Shown here: positions 54,487-62,922 of the stretch, piece after piece
Layout of the letters: each line of letters opens with the position of its first letter
How positions within the stretch are numbered: the stretch's first letter is position 1
Assembly (NCBI RefSeq): GCF_003096815.1
Contig: NZ_QENY01000009.1
Location: forward strand, 1 to 64,000
Origin: Hallella colorans
GTDB lineage: Bacteria; Bacteroidota; Bacteroidia; Bacteroidales; Bacteroidaceae
Reading direction: 5' to 3'
Length of the DNA: 64,000 bases
Position numbers and translations under genes: made by a program
Notes under the pieces: generated by a model
Told to the model about the DNA's origin: nothing
The model's database searches: none
Seen by the model: only the letters and a program-made list of their open reading frames with translations

Positions 54487-56330
54487 TATCTTGATGCAAT
54501 ATCGTCAAAAAGTATCTGTGTATAGGCTTTGCCTAAGGATAGGTTTTGGCCTTTTCTATTTCCAATGTCAACAACGGCCTTGTCACGATGGTGGTCGTAA
54601 ATAAGCTCGTTGTCATCATTGATAAACCCAAAGCCATCGTTAATCATAAAGTAAGCGAAATGTGGTGTCAATTCGTTGAATATATCCTTGCTGAACCTCA
54701 AGTCGCGATGTGACAAGCCAAGTTGGGACAGCAATGTGGCGGCTATGTCCTGTTGGGACGCGTAGGTGTTTACTGTCGTATGGCTCGAAATGGCGCCACC
54801 TGTCCAGATCATGGGTATGTGGTATCGCCATGAGGCAAAATTATCTATGTCGTATGGCCAAGCCCCCAAGTGGTCGGGTACCAATATTACCAAAGAGTTG
54901 TTCCATCTGCGTGTTGATTTAAGGTGCTTGACAAATGCGCCCAAACAACTATCTGTGTACAGGAAAGCATTCAAAGCCTTGTCTTTGAGACGATGACTGG
55001 GTACGTCAAATGGCTCGTGGGAACTGGATGTCTGTATGACGTGGAATATTGGTTTGGCAGATCGCTCTTCGCGCATGTCTGCTTGCACCCGCCTGAAAAG
55101 CAAGTGGTCAGGAACTCCCCATTTGCTCATTCGGTCAGAAACTGGGAAATTTACATCTTCCACAATGTCATTAAATCCTTGGTTTACCAAGAAAGACCGC
55201 ATGTTGGTAAAATCCGCGTCTCCACCATAATAGTATTTCAAAGACCAACCAGCTTTCTTTAAATGCTCAGACAAGGAAGGGATTGCCGCTGTTTTATTGG
55301 GGAACTTCATCAAGCTCACCGTGGAGGGCGATGGATAGCCTAAGAGAATGGAGACTAATCCACGATCTGTTCGAAAGCTATTGGCATAGAAACGAGAGAA
55401 ATACAACCCTTCTTCTTTCAGCTTATTTAGGTTTGGCGTAACACCTTTTGTCTTCATTATGGTGTCAGAGAAACTCTCGAGAATGACCAAATAAATGTCA
55501 GGTCGTTTCGTGGTAAGCATGGTTTTGGGCGCAGAGCTTGATGGTCGTGTCAGCGTTGATGCCAATTTGCGAGCCATGTCATTGTCCATGAAACGATACA
55601 TGTTGGCAAAATCTTTTTGATGCGCCAGACTTTCCATCAGAGAGAAAAGTGGGTTGACAGCGGCATGGTTTAGCGTTTGGTTATCCGAAAAATACACTCT
55701 GCCCGTGTTCATGGATGAAACAGAGATGCCTCCACGAATGGGCAAGAACAACGACGCTACAAATAACAACATGATTATCGATGTCCACATGCCCAAATGC
55801 TTGAAAATCGTAAGGTCAAATGATTTTCGCAAAAATCTGAACAGCCAGCATGTCAAAAGAAACACGCATAGCGTGCTAAACAATCCTAACAATGCTTGCC
55901 ACCACTCCACACTGGCTATTGCGTCTGTGGGAGAGGAGGTGATAAAAAAAATAGGTGTCGCGTCTAATGGAAATCCCCAATATTTATAGAGCGCGCAGTT
56001 TGCCGTGAAAGCCAACGATACGATGATGGCGCAGATAGTAACCCAGCATCGGTAGAATTGTAAGAAAAGTTGAGCGCCACGTTCCGTATGGAAGATACGC
56101 AGTGGAAGTCCACTCAGCAGCAGCAATAAAGCGGGCATGGTGGAGAGATAAGCTGCCATAGATATATCAAGTGGCAACCCATGCCATGTCACTGACAACA
56201 CATGCGAAAATCCTCTATCGTAGACAAGTAGAAATACAATTTTTTGCGAGATAAACACTAATAGCCACAGCAAAAAAAAGCATAGTAAGAAAAGTAATTT
56301 TTTTCTTAAAATCGAAAAGGATTTCAACAT
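54486..56330 (-). CDS. LTA-synthase-like (sulfatase-fold) membrane phosphotransferase
   Basis: 614 residues. Five membrane helices (about 11-36, 56-80, 92-114, 144-166, 180-198) precede an extracytoplasmic alkaline-phosphatase-like domain. Likely active-site residues match LtaS: Glu285 (LVILESFSD), nucleophile Thr321 (SFRTDRG), His438 (SSSHEP), and Asp486-His487 (VPDHLG). Gram-negative members transfer phosphoglycerol or phosphoethanolamine to lipids or glycans rather than make lipoteichoic acid. It is followed by a PAP2 phosphatase in the same operon and preceded by a WG-type gene. Confidence 0.9.
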   Translation of the reverse strand: MLKSFSILRKKLLFLLCFFLLWLLVFISQKIVFLLVYDRGFSHVLSVTWHGLPLDISMAAYLSTMPALLLLLSGLPLRIFHTERGAQLFLQFYRCWVTICAIIVSLAFTANCALYKYWGFPLDATPIFFITSSPTDAIASVEWWQALLGLFSTLCVFLLTCWLFRFLRKSFDLTIFKHLGMWTSIIMLLFVASLFLPIRGGISVSSMNTGRVYFSDNQTLNHAAVNPLFSLMESLAHQKDFANMYRFMDNDMARKLASTLTRPSSSAPKTMLTTKRPDIYLVILESFSDTIMKTKGVTPNLNKLKEEGLYFSRFYANSFRTDRGLVSILLGYPSPSTVSLMKFPNKTAAIPSLSEHLKKAGWSLKYYYGGDADFTNMRSFLVNQGFNDIVEDVNFPVSDRMSKWGVPDHLLFRRVQADMREERSAKPIFHVIQTSSSHEPFDVPSHRLKDKALNAFLYTDSCLGAFVKHLKSTRRWNNSLVILVPDHLGAWPYDIDNFASWRYHIPMIWTGGAISSHTTVNTYASQQDIAATLLSQLGLSHRDLRFSKDIFNELTPHFAYFMINDGFGFINDDNELIYDHHRDKAVVDIGNRKGQNLSLGKAYTQILFDDIASR

Positions 56331-56335
56331 CTTTT

Positions 56336-56971
56336 TTATTCAAAGGGCCAAAATATTATTTTACCATCTCGATGCAATTCAAACCATGGTTCTTCGTCTC
56401 TCAAAGAAATGTCATCATATTCAAATGGCGCGACAATCGTGTCGTTGTAATCTGAGAGCACCAGTCCCATTTTGCCATCCTTTTCTGCAATAATGGGTAT
56501 AGTTCGCAAATCGTCTACGTAGACATATGGCGTGCGTAGAAAATCGTATTGTGGAGAAATCAATATTTTGCCTTGATGGTCTTTGATGCCATATTTGCCG
56601 TTTTGCTCAAAGACTTTATGAAATTGTAGGTATTTACCTTTCATTCTATCCTCGTAAAATCGCATTGTTTCTTCGTGGCGTAACATATCACAAAAATATG
56701 GGTACGAATCGCAAAAATTTGCGAAAGCCCTTGCCAAGAGCATACGCCAATCTAAATCGTTAACAACTTTACGATTGAGATCGATATATTTTGCCATGGC
56801 GTCTTCGCGAGCTGGAATATCAAGTTGGCTTATACGATGCTCAAACTTCTCCAACATAGAAAGAGATCCATGCATTGCTTTGATATAGCGATGTATTTGA
56901 CGCCCCATCTCTGCACAAAAAAACTTATCGACTCGTTGTATTTCTATTTCTTCTCTAAATATTCCTTCCAT
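56336..56971 (-). CDS. WG-repeat-like protein of unknown function
   Basis: 211 residues from the ATG at 56971 (MEGIFREEIEIQRVDK). The N-terminal half is helical (about 1-130). The C-terminal half has two WG-like repeats: QNGKYGIKDHQGKILISPQYDFL and EKDGKMGLVLSDYNDTIVAPFEYDDI. No signal peptide. It lies 5 bases before the LTA-synthase-like gene and shares its promoter. Function unknown; binding of a partner protein is the typical guess for WG proteins. Confidence 0.75.
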   Translation of the reverse strand: MEGIFREEIEIQRVDKFFCAEMGRQIHRYIKAMHGSLSMLEKFEHRISQLDIPAREDAMAKYIDLNRKVVNDLDWRMLLARAFANFCDSYPYFCDMLRHEETMRFYEDRMKGKYLQFHKVFEQNGKYGIKDHQGKILISPQYDFLRTPYVYVDDLRTIPIIAEKDGKMGLVLSDYNDTIVAPFEYDDISLRDEEPWFELHRDGKIIFWPFE

Positions 56972-57027
56972 AGTTATCACTCTAAAAAAGATAGAGAAAT
57001 ATATTTCCCTTAAAATTAGTTATACTG

Positions 57028-57058
57028 CAAATATACAAAGATAACTCCACAATGCCAA
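57028..57058 (-). promoter_or_regulatory. Promoter of the WG/LTA-synthase-like/PAP2 operon
   Basis: Minus strand: TTG (57058-57056), 20-base spacer, TATATTTG (57035-57028). Leader of about 50 bases to the ATG at 56971. Confidence 0.75.
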
Positions 57059-57451
57059 GAAAACATTGTGAAATGTAAGTAGAAACCAAATATTTTCATG
57101 CTGTATGAAGGTCTCCGATAATGCTTTTCTTTATGGTATAAAATGGCGAACCTTAAAAGTTGGCCTGCCCGATATTTGGTGTGATAGGTATTTCTTTCTA
57201 TATAACAGATAGTTACAGAACAAGATTCCAAAGAGAGAACTTTTGCACAGCCAATTTATAAAACAGAAGTTCGTAAGCCCTTATTTACGTGGTATAAAGA
57301 ATTGGCTACGGCACTTTTACCTTTGAGACTATAGACCCTTCATGCTTGTTAGATTTTTAGACAAGGAACGACATTGTTATCTTAGGTTCTAAAAGTAAGC
57401 CATTGCTTTTAATTTCGGAAGACCTAATAAATTATCCCATTATTTGGGTAT

Positions 57452-57625
57452 CAACATAGAAAAAGTATGATTAGCATGACTTGTGCCATTTGAGATAGTG
57501 GCACTTCGTCAATATTTTCTTATGTCAGTATGTTTAATCATATATTTTTCAATCATTGCATCAAAAAACTTCCGGAAATCGTCAGCCATACAAAATATTT
57601 CAGTAACTTTGTCCTCGGTGATCAT
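57452..57625 (-). pseudogene. IS982-family transposase N-terminal remnant
   Basis: On the minus strand the ATG at 57625 opens MITEDKVTEIFCMADDFRK, matching the N-terminus of Bacteroidota IS982-type transposases. The frame stops after 38 codons at 57509. A shift by one frame continues as DEVPLSQMAQVMLIILFLC, which fits the family's next conserved block. The rest is missing. It is a decayed relic that cannot transpose. The family assignment is from memory. Confidence 0.7.
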
Positions 57626-57779
57626 AGTGATTTTTGTTTTTAATCATTTGTATTTCAATACCTAAAAGTTATAATAAATATCGCTAACCACTAAATTAAT
57701 AGACACTTATAATTCGCCGAACTTACGTTAAGTATTATTTTATTGTTTGGATGGTGGCATAAAAGAAATGTAAAATAAA
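57626..57779. other. AT-rich leader region of ettA
   Basis: No gene. A TAACTTTG octamer at 57604-57611, inside the IS relic, is the nearest consensus -7 box on the plus strand for ettA. That would give a leader of about 165 bases; a nearer promoter was not recognised. Confidence 0.3.
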
Positions 57780-59477
57780 ATGGCAGCAACAGACGAAAAA
57801 AAAGTAATTTTCTCAATGGTTGGGGTTTCAAAGATTATTCCCCAAAACCAAAAACAAGTTTTAAAAGATATTTATCTCTCGTTCTTTTATGGTGCTAAGA
57901 TAGGCATCATAGGTCTCAATGGGTCTGGTAAGTCTACGTTGATGAAGATTATCGCGGGCATAGAACAGCCCACAATGGGTGAAGTGGTGTGGAGCCCCGG
58001 CTACAGTGTAGGTTATCTGCCGCAAGATCCACCACTCAACGAAACCAAAACCGTAAAGGAGAATATTATGGAGGGCATGCAAAAAGCTTATGATGCTCTT
58101 GCCGAATATGATGAAATAAACCAAAAATTTGGTGAGGAGCAATATTACAGCGACCCGGACAAGATGGAGGCGCTGATGAAGCGGCAGGCCGAGGTACAAG
58201 ATATAATAGACGCTACAGACGCATGGAACATGGATTCAAAACTGGAGCGTGCTATGGCTGCGCTGCGCTGCCCGGCGGCCGACGAGCCTGTCACGCATCT
58301 CTCTGGTGGTGAGCGCCGACGCGTTGCACTTTGCCGACTATTGCTGCAAAAACCTGACGTGCTGTTGCTCGACGAACCTACTAACCACCTCGACGCTGAA
58401 AGTATAGATTGGCTTGAGCAACATCTGCAACAATACGAGGGTACGGTCATCGCCGTTACCCACGACCGATATTTCCTTGACGACGTGAGCGAGTGGATTT
58501 TGGAGCTGGATCGGGGTGAGGGCATTCCTTGGAAGGGCAACTACTCTACATGGCTTGAACAAAAAACTAAACGCTTGGAGCAAGAAGAGAAAACAGCTTC
58601 AAAACGGCGCAAAACATTAGAGCGAGAACTTGAATGGGTGCGAATGGCACCCAAAGCACGCCAAGCCAAGGGCAAGGCACGTCTCAAGTCGTACGATCAA
58701 ATGCTCAATGAGGAGCAAAAAGGGCGTGAGGAGAAACTCGAAATATTTATACCTAACGGCCCTCGATTGGGCAATAAAGTGATAGAGGCTCAACACGTGA
58801 AGAAGGCTTTTGGAGATAAGGTGCTGTTCCGCGACCTTAATTTTACGTTACCGCCTAATGGTATCGTTGGCGTGATTGGCCCTAACGGAGCGGGCAAAAC
58901 CACTCTTTTTAGGTTGATTATGAGACTTGAGAAACCAGACGATGGCACTTTCGAAATAGGTGAAACTGTGAAATTGGCCTATGTGGACCAACAACACAAA
59001 GATATTGATCCCAACAAGTCGGTCTACGATGTTATATCTCAGGGCAACGAGTTGATTAGAATGGGGGCGCGCGACATCAATTCGCGAGCCTATCTGTCTC
59101 GCTTCAATTTCTCTGGCACTGACCAAAACAAGCTCTGTGGCGTGCTTTCGGGTGGCGAGCGCAATCGGTTACAGTTAGCATTGGCATTGAAACAAGGGGG
59201 CAACGTGCTATTGCTTGACGAGCCTACAAATGACATTGACGTGAATACGCTGCGTGCGCTCGAGGAAGGTTTGGAGTCGTTTGCTGGCTGTGCGGTTGTC
59301 ATCAGTCACGACCGATGGTTCCTTGACCGTATCTGCACACATATTTTGGCATTCGAAGGTGATGGCGAGGTGGTTTATTTTGAGGGAGGCTATTCTGATT
59401 ATGAAATAAACAAGGCTCGACGTTTGGGCAACGAAGAAATAAAGAAAGGACGTTATTGCAAGCTCATGGCTGATTGA
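57780..59477 (+). CDS. ettA: ABC-F translation factor EttA
   Basis: 565 residues with two ABC domains and no membrane part. Domain 1: Walker A GLNGSGKS (45-52), LSGGERRRVALCRLL, DEPTNHLD. Domain 2: Walker A GPNGAGKTT, LSGGERNRLQLALALK, DEPTNDID. The inter-domain linker carries the ABC-F P-site tRNA interaction motif region (KTLERELEWVRMAPKARQAKGKAR, basic). EttA gates the first elongation step by binding the ribosomal E site. The length and start fit the group. Confidence 0.95.
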   Translation: MAATDEKKVIFSMVGVSKIIPQNQKQVLKDIYLSFFYGAKIGIIGLNGSGKSTLMKIIAGIEQPTMGEVVWSPGYSVGYLPQDPPLNETKTVKENIMEGMQKAYDALAEYDEINQKFGEEQYYSDPDKMEALMKRQAEVQDIIDATDAWNMDSKLERAMAALRCPAADEPVTHLSGGERRRVALCRLLLQKPDVLLLDEPTNHLDAESIDWLEQHLQQYEGTVIAVTHDRYFLDDVSEWILELDRGEGIPWKGNYSTWLEQKTKRLEQEEKTASKRRKTLERELEWVRMAPKARQAKGKARLKSYDQMLNEEQKGREEKLEIFIPNGPRLGNKVIEAQHVKKAFGDKVLFRDLNFTLPPNGIVGVIGPNGAGKTTLFRLIMRLEKPDDGTFEIGETVKLAYVDQQHKDIDPNKSVYDVISQGNELIRMGARDINSRAYLSRFNFSGTDQNKLCGVLSGGERNRLQLALALKQGGNVLLLDEPTNDIDVNTLRALEEGLESFAGCAVVISHDRWFLDRICTHILAFEGDGEVVYFEGGYSDYEINKARRLGNEEIKKGRYCKLMAD

Positions 59478-59715
59478 CGAAGCTGTTTCGGCCAGTCTAA
59501 CCATGTTTTAAATCAATGGCGTTTTAAATTCTTTTCAAAAAAAATGAAGGAGTTATTTTTCATTAAGGCAAAAAGGTTTGCCCCAAACTGAAGATGTTTA
59601 CATTCGTATACACGCTGGCCCCTTCTTTTAGCTAATTAGACTTTAAATGCCAGATGAGAATTGATTAATGGTGTAAATACTATTTTTCGATATTCAACGT
59701 CTTGAATTATATGCT

Positions 59716-59760
59716 AAAAAAAATGTGCAATAAATATGTAATTTACTGCACATTTTTTTT
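59716..59760. terminator. Perfect 14-bp hairpin overlapping the acyl-CoA ligase promoter
   Basis: Eight A then TGTGCA (59716-59729) pair with TGCACA then eight T (59747-59760). It resembles a bidirectional terminator, about 240 bases past ettA. Its T-run supplies the first bases of the next promoter's -33 TTTG. Confidence 0.75.
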
Positions 59761-59789
59761 GGCAATGTGCACTTAACATCGTATCTTTG
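59758..59789 (+). promoter_or_regulatory. Promoter of the acyl-CoA ligase gene
   Basis: TTTG (59758-59761), 20-base spacer, TATCTTTG (59782-59789): a complete consensus match. The predicted start point is about 18 bases before the ATG. Confidence 0.8.
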
Positions 59790-59813
59790 CACAAAATAAA
59801 GATGATTGTGCAA
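59787..59813 (+). promoter_or_regulatory. Candidate operator: perfect palindrome at the transcription start
   Basis: TTGCACAA (59787-59794), 11 bases, TTGTGCAA (59806-59813). The left arm overlaps the -7 box and the right arm touches the ATG. The symmetry and location are typical of a repressor site; the regulator is unknown. Confidence 0.5.
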
Positions 59814-61477
59814 TGAATAAAGTGCCAAGTTTCAATGCTCTGATTGAACGCAGCATCATAGAAAATTGGAAGCGTGATGCCCTAACCGATTATAAAGGTG
59901 CCACTCTTCAATACCATGATGTGGCGCGAAAAATAGAGAAGTTACACATTATGTTTGAGAACTCCGGCGTTAAACGCGGAGACAAAATAGCACTTGCAGG
60001 TAGGAATAGTGCGGCATGGGCAGCGGCATTTTTAGCTGTGTTGACATATGGCGCAGTTGCGGTACCTATACTTCATGAGTTTACAGCAGATCAGATACAT
60101 AACATAGTAAATCATTCTGAGTCTAAATTACTCTTTGTGGGAGACGTCGTGGCCACGGAAATAGATGGTACCAAGATGCCACATCTTGAAGGTATCATAT
60201 ACATACCAGATTATTCGCTTGTGCTTTCTCGTACGGATAAACTCACATACGCAAGAGAACATCTCAACGAACTTTTTGGCAAGAAATATCCCAAATATTT
60301 CCGTCAGGAACATGTGAAATATTATCACGATACCAACCCTGATGAGTTGGCACTTATCAATTATACCAGCGGGACCACAGGATTTTCCAAGGGCGTCATG
60401 TTGCCATATCGTGCGATGTGGAGTAATTTTGACTTTGCGAACCACGAGCTTGGCAATGTAATTAAGCCGGGTGATAACGTGATTAGCATTCTGCCAATGG
60501 CCCACATGTATGGTTTGGCCTTTGAGTTTATCTTTGAATTTATGTTGGGTTGCCACATCTTCTATCTCTCTCGTGTGCCATCCCCCCTTGTCATTGCACA
60601 GGCTTTTGCAGATGTCAAACCCAAGATCATCATCTCCGTACCTTTGGTTATCGAAAAGATCATTCGCAAGAAAGTGTTCCCGAAAATACAAGATCCTAAG
60701 ATGCGTTTGTTGCTAAAGGTACCAGGATTAAACAAAAAGATATTCGAACGTATAAATGAAGAAGTATCCAAAGCTTTTGGTGGCAATTTTTACCAAGTTA
60801 TCGTTGGTGGTGCTGCTTTCAACCATGAAGTTGAGAGTTTTCTTCAACAAATAGGTTTCAGATATACGGTAGGCTATGGCTCTACGGAGTGTGCACCTAT
60901 AATCTGCTATGCTGATTATAAAGATTTTGTACCGGGCTCGTGTGGCAAGGCAGTTATTCACATGCAAGTGAAAATAGATAGTCCTGATCCCCAAAATATA
61001 CCGGGAGAAATCATGGCAAGGGGGCTCAATGTTATGCTCGGATATTATAAGAATGAGGAGGCCACAAAAGCGAGCATAGATTCTGACGGATGGTTCCATA
61101 CAGGAGATCTCGGACTTATGGATGCCGAAGGCAACGTCTTCATAAAAGGTCGCTCCAAAAACATGTTGCTTGGGTCGAGTGGTCAGAATATCTATCCGGA
61201 GGAGATAGAGGATAAGCTTAACTCGATGAACCTCGTGTGTGAGAGCGTTGTAATTCAAGATGGCAATAAACTCATTGGTTTGGTCTATCCAGATTTAGAG
61301 GAAGCACAGAAGCTTGGCTACAACAGGGAAAACATTTTGGATATTATGGAGGAGAATAGAAAACAGATTAACGAGCAGCTTCCTGTCTATTGTCGTATAG
61401 CTGAAATAGAATTGCATGACGAAGAGTTTGCCAAAACACCTAAAAGATCTATTAAACGCTATCTATATATGCGATAA
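59813..61477 (+). CDS. Long-chain acyl-CoA ligase (AMP-forming)
   Basis: 554 residues, ANL superfamily. It activates fatty acids to acyl-CoA through an acyl-AMP. Motifs: the P-loop YTSGTTGFSKG (184-194), GYGSTECAP (A5), and DGWFHTGDLGLMDAEGNVFIKGRSKNM (A7-A8) with the Asp and Arg of the hinge. A C-terminal Lys in FAKTPKRSIKRYL matches A10. No membrane segment. It has its own promoter and a candidate operator; none of its neighbours is a beta-oxidation gene. Confidence 0.92.
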   Translation: MNKVPSFNALIERSIIENWKRDALTDYKGATLQYHDVARKIEKLHIMFENSGVKRGDKIALAGRNSAAWAAAFLAVLTYGAVAVPILHEFTADQIHNIVNHSESKLLFVGDVVATEIDGTKMPHLEGIIYIPDYSLVLSRTDKLTYAREHLNELFGKKYPKYFRQEHVKYYHDTNPDELALINYTSGTTGFSKGVMLPYRAMWSNFDFANHELGNVIKPGDNVISILPMAHMYGLAFEFIFEFMLGCHIFYLSRVPSPLVIAQAFADVKPKIIISVPLVIEKIIRKKVFPKIQDPKMRLLLKVPGLNKKIFERINEEVSKAFGGNFYQVIVGGAAFNHEVESFLQQIGFRYTVGYGSTECAPIICYADYKDFVPGSCGKAVIHMQVKIDSPDPQNIPGEIMARGLNVMLGYYKNEEATKASIDSDGWFHTGDLGLMDAEGNVFIKGRSKNMLLGSSGQNIYPEEIEDKLNSMNLVCESVVIQDGNKLIGLVYPDLEEAQKLGYNRENILDIMEENRKQINEQLPVYCRIAEIELHDEEFAKTPKRSIKRYLYMR

Positions 61478-62159
61478 TTTTTGTATGCAATAAACTTTTT
61501 TTTTGGAGAAAGAGGATTTAGAATACTGTCTTGCTTGTCGGCAGTTGCGTAGGTTCCCGTTGCGCTGTGCCAAACGGAACAATGGGTTGTGGGTGTAGCT
61601 GTGGCTCATCTGACTGCCTGCCTTACCGTGCTGTGGGAGCGGTGCTTTGTTCTTTCACGCTAAGCGCGTTGCTAATGGCATCATAGCTGTAGGTATTGTC
61701 TATGATAGTATCAGCCTAAGCATTTTCTTTTACAACCACCCTCTTGTGGTTGCGATATTTTTGAGCACAAGATAATTTTGCTGGAAATAAGCGAAAAACA
61801 AGCGATTTCCAAACACCTGATAATCAGTACGGTGTAAAACAGAGAGAAAATTGTGGTTGCGATTGGATAGAGAAGGCCGTGCCATTACTATCTAATCGCA
61901 ATGCGGTTACGCTGTTGAGAGCTTGTAAAAGGACAGTGTTCGTGGCGCCATCACTATTTTATCGCAAGGCAGACCCCTTGAAATGGCGTTGCCTCCACCT
62001 TTTACTCGTTGGAATAATGCCATTTTCTCTTCCAGAATAAAAAATTGGAAGTGTTAAAAAACTCAGAAGAATTTTGATAAAAACGGCAAAAGGCTGCGCA
62101 TTTATTTCTCAAAATAATGATGCCACTATTGACTTAATTTAGAAAAAAATTTAAATTCG
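61478..62159. other. About 680 bases without a recognised gene
   Basis: No credible ORF. It includes a TAATCGCAATGCGGTTACGC block at 61893-61912 that resembles 24151 and 35414. The right end is AT-rich and holds the tRNA promoter. Confidence 0.5.
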
Positions 62160-62191
62160 TTTGGATATATCATATAAATGTTGTACCTTTG
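62160..62191 (+). promoter_or_regulatory. Promoter of the initiator tRNA gene
   Basis: TTTG (62160-62163), 20-base spacer, TACCTTTG (62184-62191), about 47 bases before the tRNA. Confidence 0.8.
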
Positions 62192-62237
62192 CATCGCAAA
62201 CGAGAAAAGGATAACAAACATTCAATTCTCTTATTAT

Positions 62238-62310
62238 CGCGGAGTGGAGCAGTTGGTAGCTCGCCAGGCTCATAACCTGGAGGTCGCATGTTCGAGTCTT
62301 GCCTCCGCAA
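62238..62310 (+). tRNA. Initiator tRNA-Met (anticodon CAT) with atypical stems
   Basis: 73 bases, with CCA encoded at 62311-62313. Initiator marks: C1 opposite A72 (unpaired) and A11-U24. The anticodon loop is CTCATAA. Two points are odd: the anticodon stem has A29-U41 instead of the third G-C pair, and the T stem reads GCATG against CTTGC, which leaves a U-U mismatch at 52-62. I call it initiator because of C1-A72; an unusual elongator is less likely. Confidence 0.88.
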
Positions 62311-62315
62311 CCAAT

Positions 62316-62357
62316 AACGTCCGGATAGCTGAATAACAAAGGCTTCCGGACGTTTTT
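62316..62357 (+). terminator. Terminator after the initiator tRNA
   Basis: AACGTCCGGA (62316-62325) pairs with TCCGGACGTT (62345-62354), followed by a T-run to 62357. Perfect 10-bp stem. Confidence 0.9.
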
Positions 62358-62922
62358 ACATTTCCAAGGCAAACGTTTTCAGACTATATTTGATAGATCT
62401 CAAGTTATTAATTTAGGTCTTAGGCAGTCATAGCGTAGGCCCTAAAAGTTGCCAACCTTTTGTTTGTTTTCAATAATCTGCCTAATCAAATATTCAGATT
62501 CTGTATTTGTGATTTGTGCCACAACCGCCACTACTTCTATGATGATGGGCCATATTTTCGGGTCTATGGTTTCCTTTCACGACCATGGCGACAGAGTTTA
62601 CCGGGACTTTTTCTTCTATTAAATCATGACAAAAGCCTCAAACAACATTGTGAAGCCTAAATTTAGACGTGCCCAAGAAACATGATTATCCCTTGTTGAG
62701 AAAGCATTCGTTTTCAAACGAAGTACTCGTGTGTGAAGATAACAGGGATGCTCAAAGACATTGAGATGACGCCATTCCTTATCAACTGTATCATGTGGGG
62801 AGATAGTACCGTCCCTTTGGATGACAAGAACTTGGCGCCACGTTCAAAGTCTATTCAGATATGAAGCTTGCAAGCGTTACTGCCGTCAAGAAGACGAAAC
62901 GAACGCTTGCTATAAAATAGTG
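62358..62922. other. Intergenic region between tRNA and prs
   Basis: No supported gene. A 66-codon plus-strand frame at 62460-62660 has no features. GCAAGCGTT (62870-62878) and AACGCTTGC (62902-62910) form a 9-bp inverted repeat just past the prs stop, a weak terminator candidate for prs. Confidence 0.5.

Noticed and set aside
57483..57665. 60-codon plus-strand frame upstream of ettA
   Set aside because: It lies antisense to the IS982 relic and has no features of its own.
62460..62660. 66-codon plus-strand frame before prs
   Set aside because: Cys/Phe/Tyr-rich random-looking text without promoter or family match.
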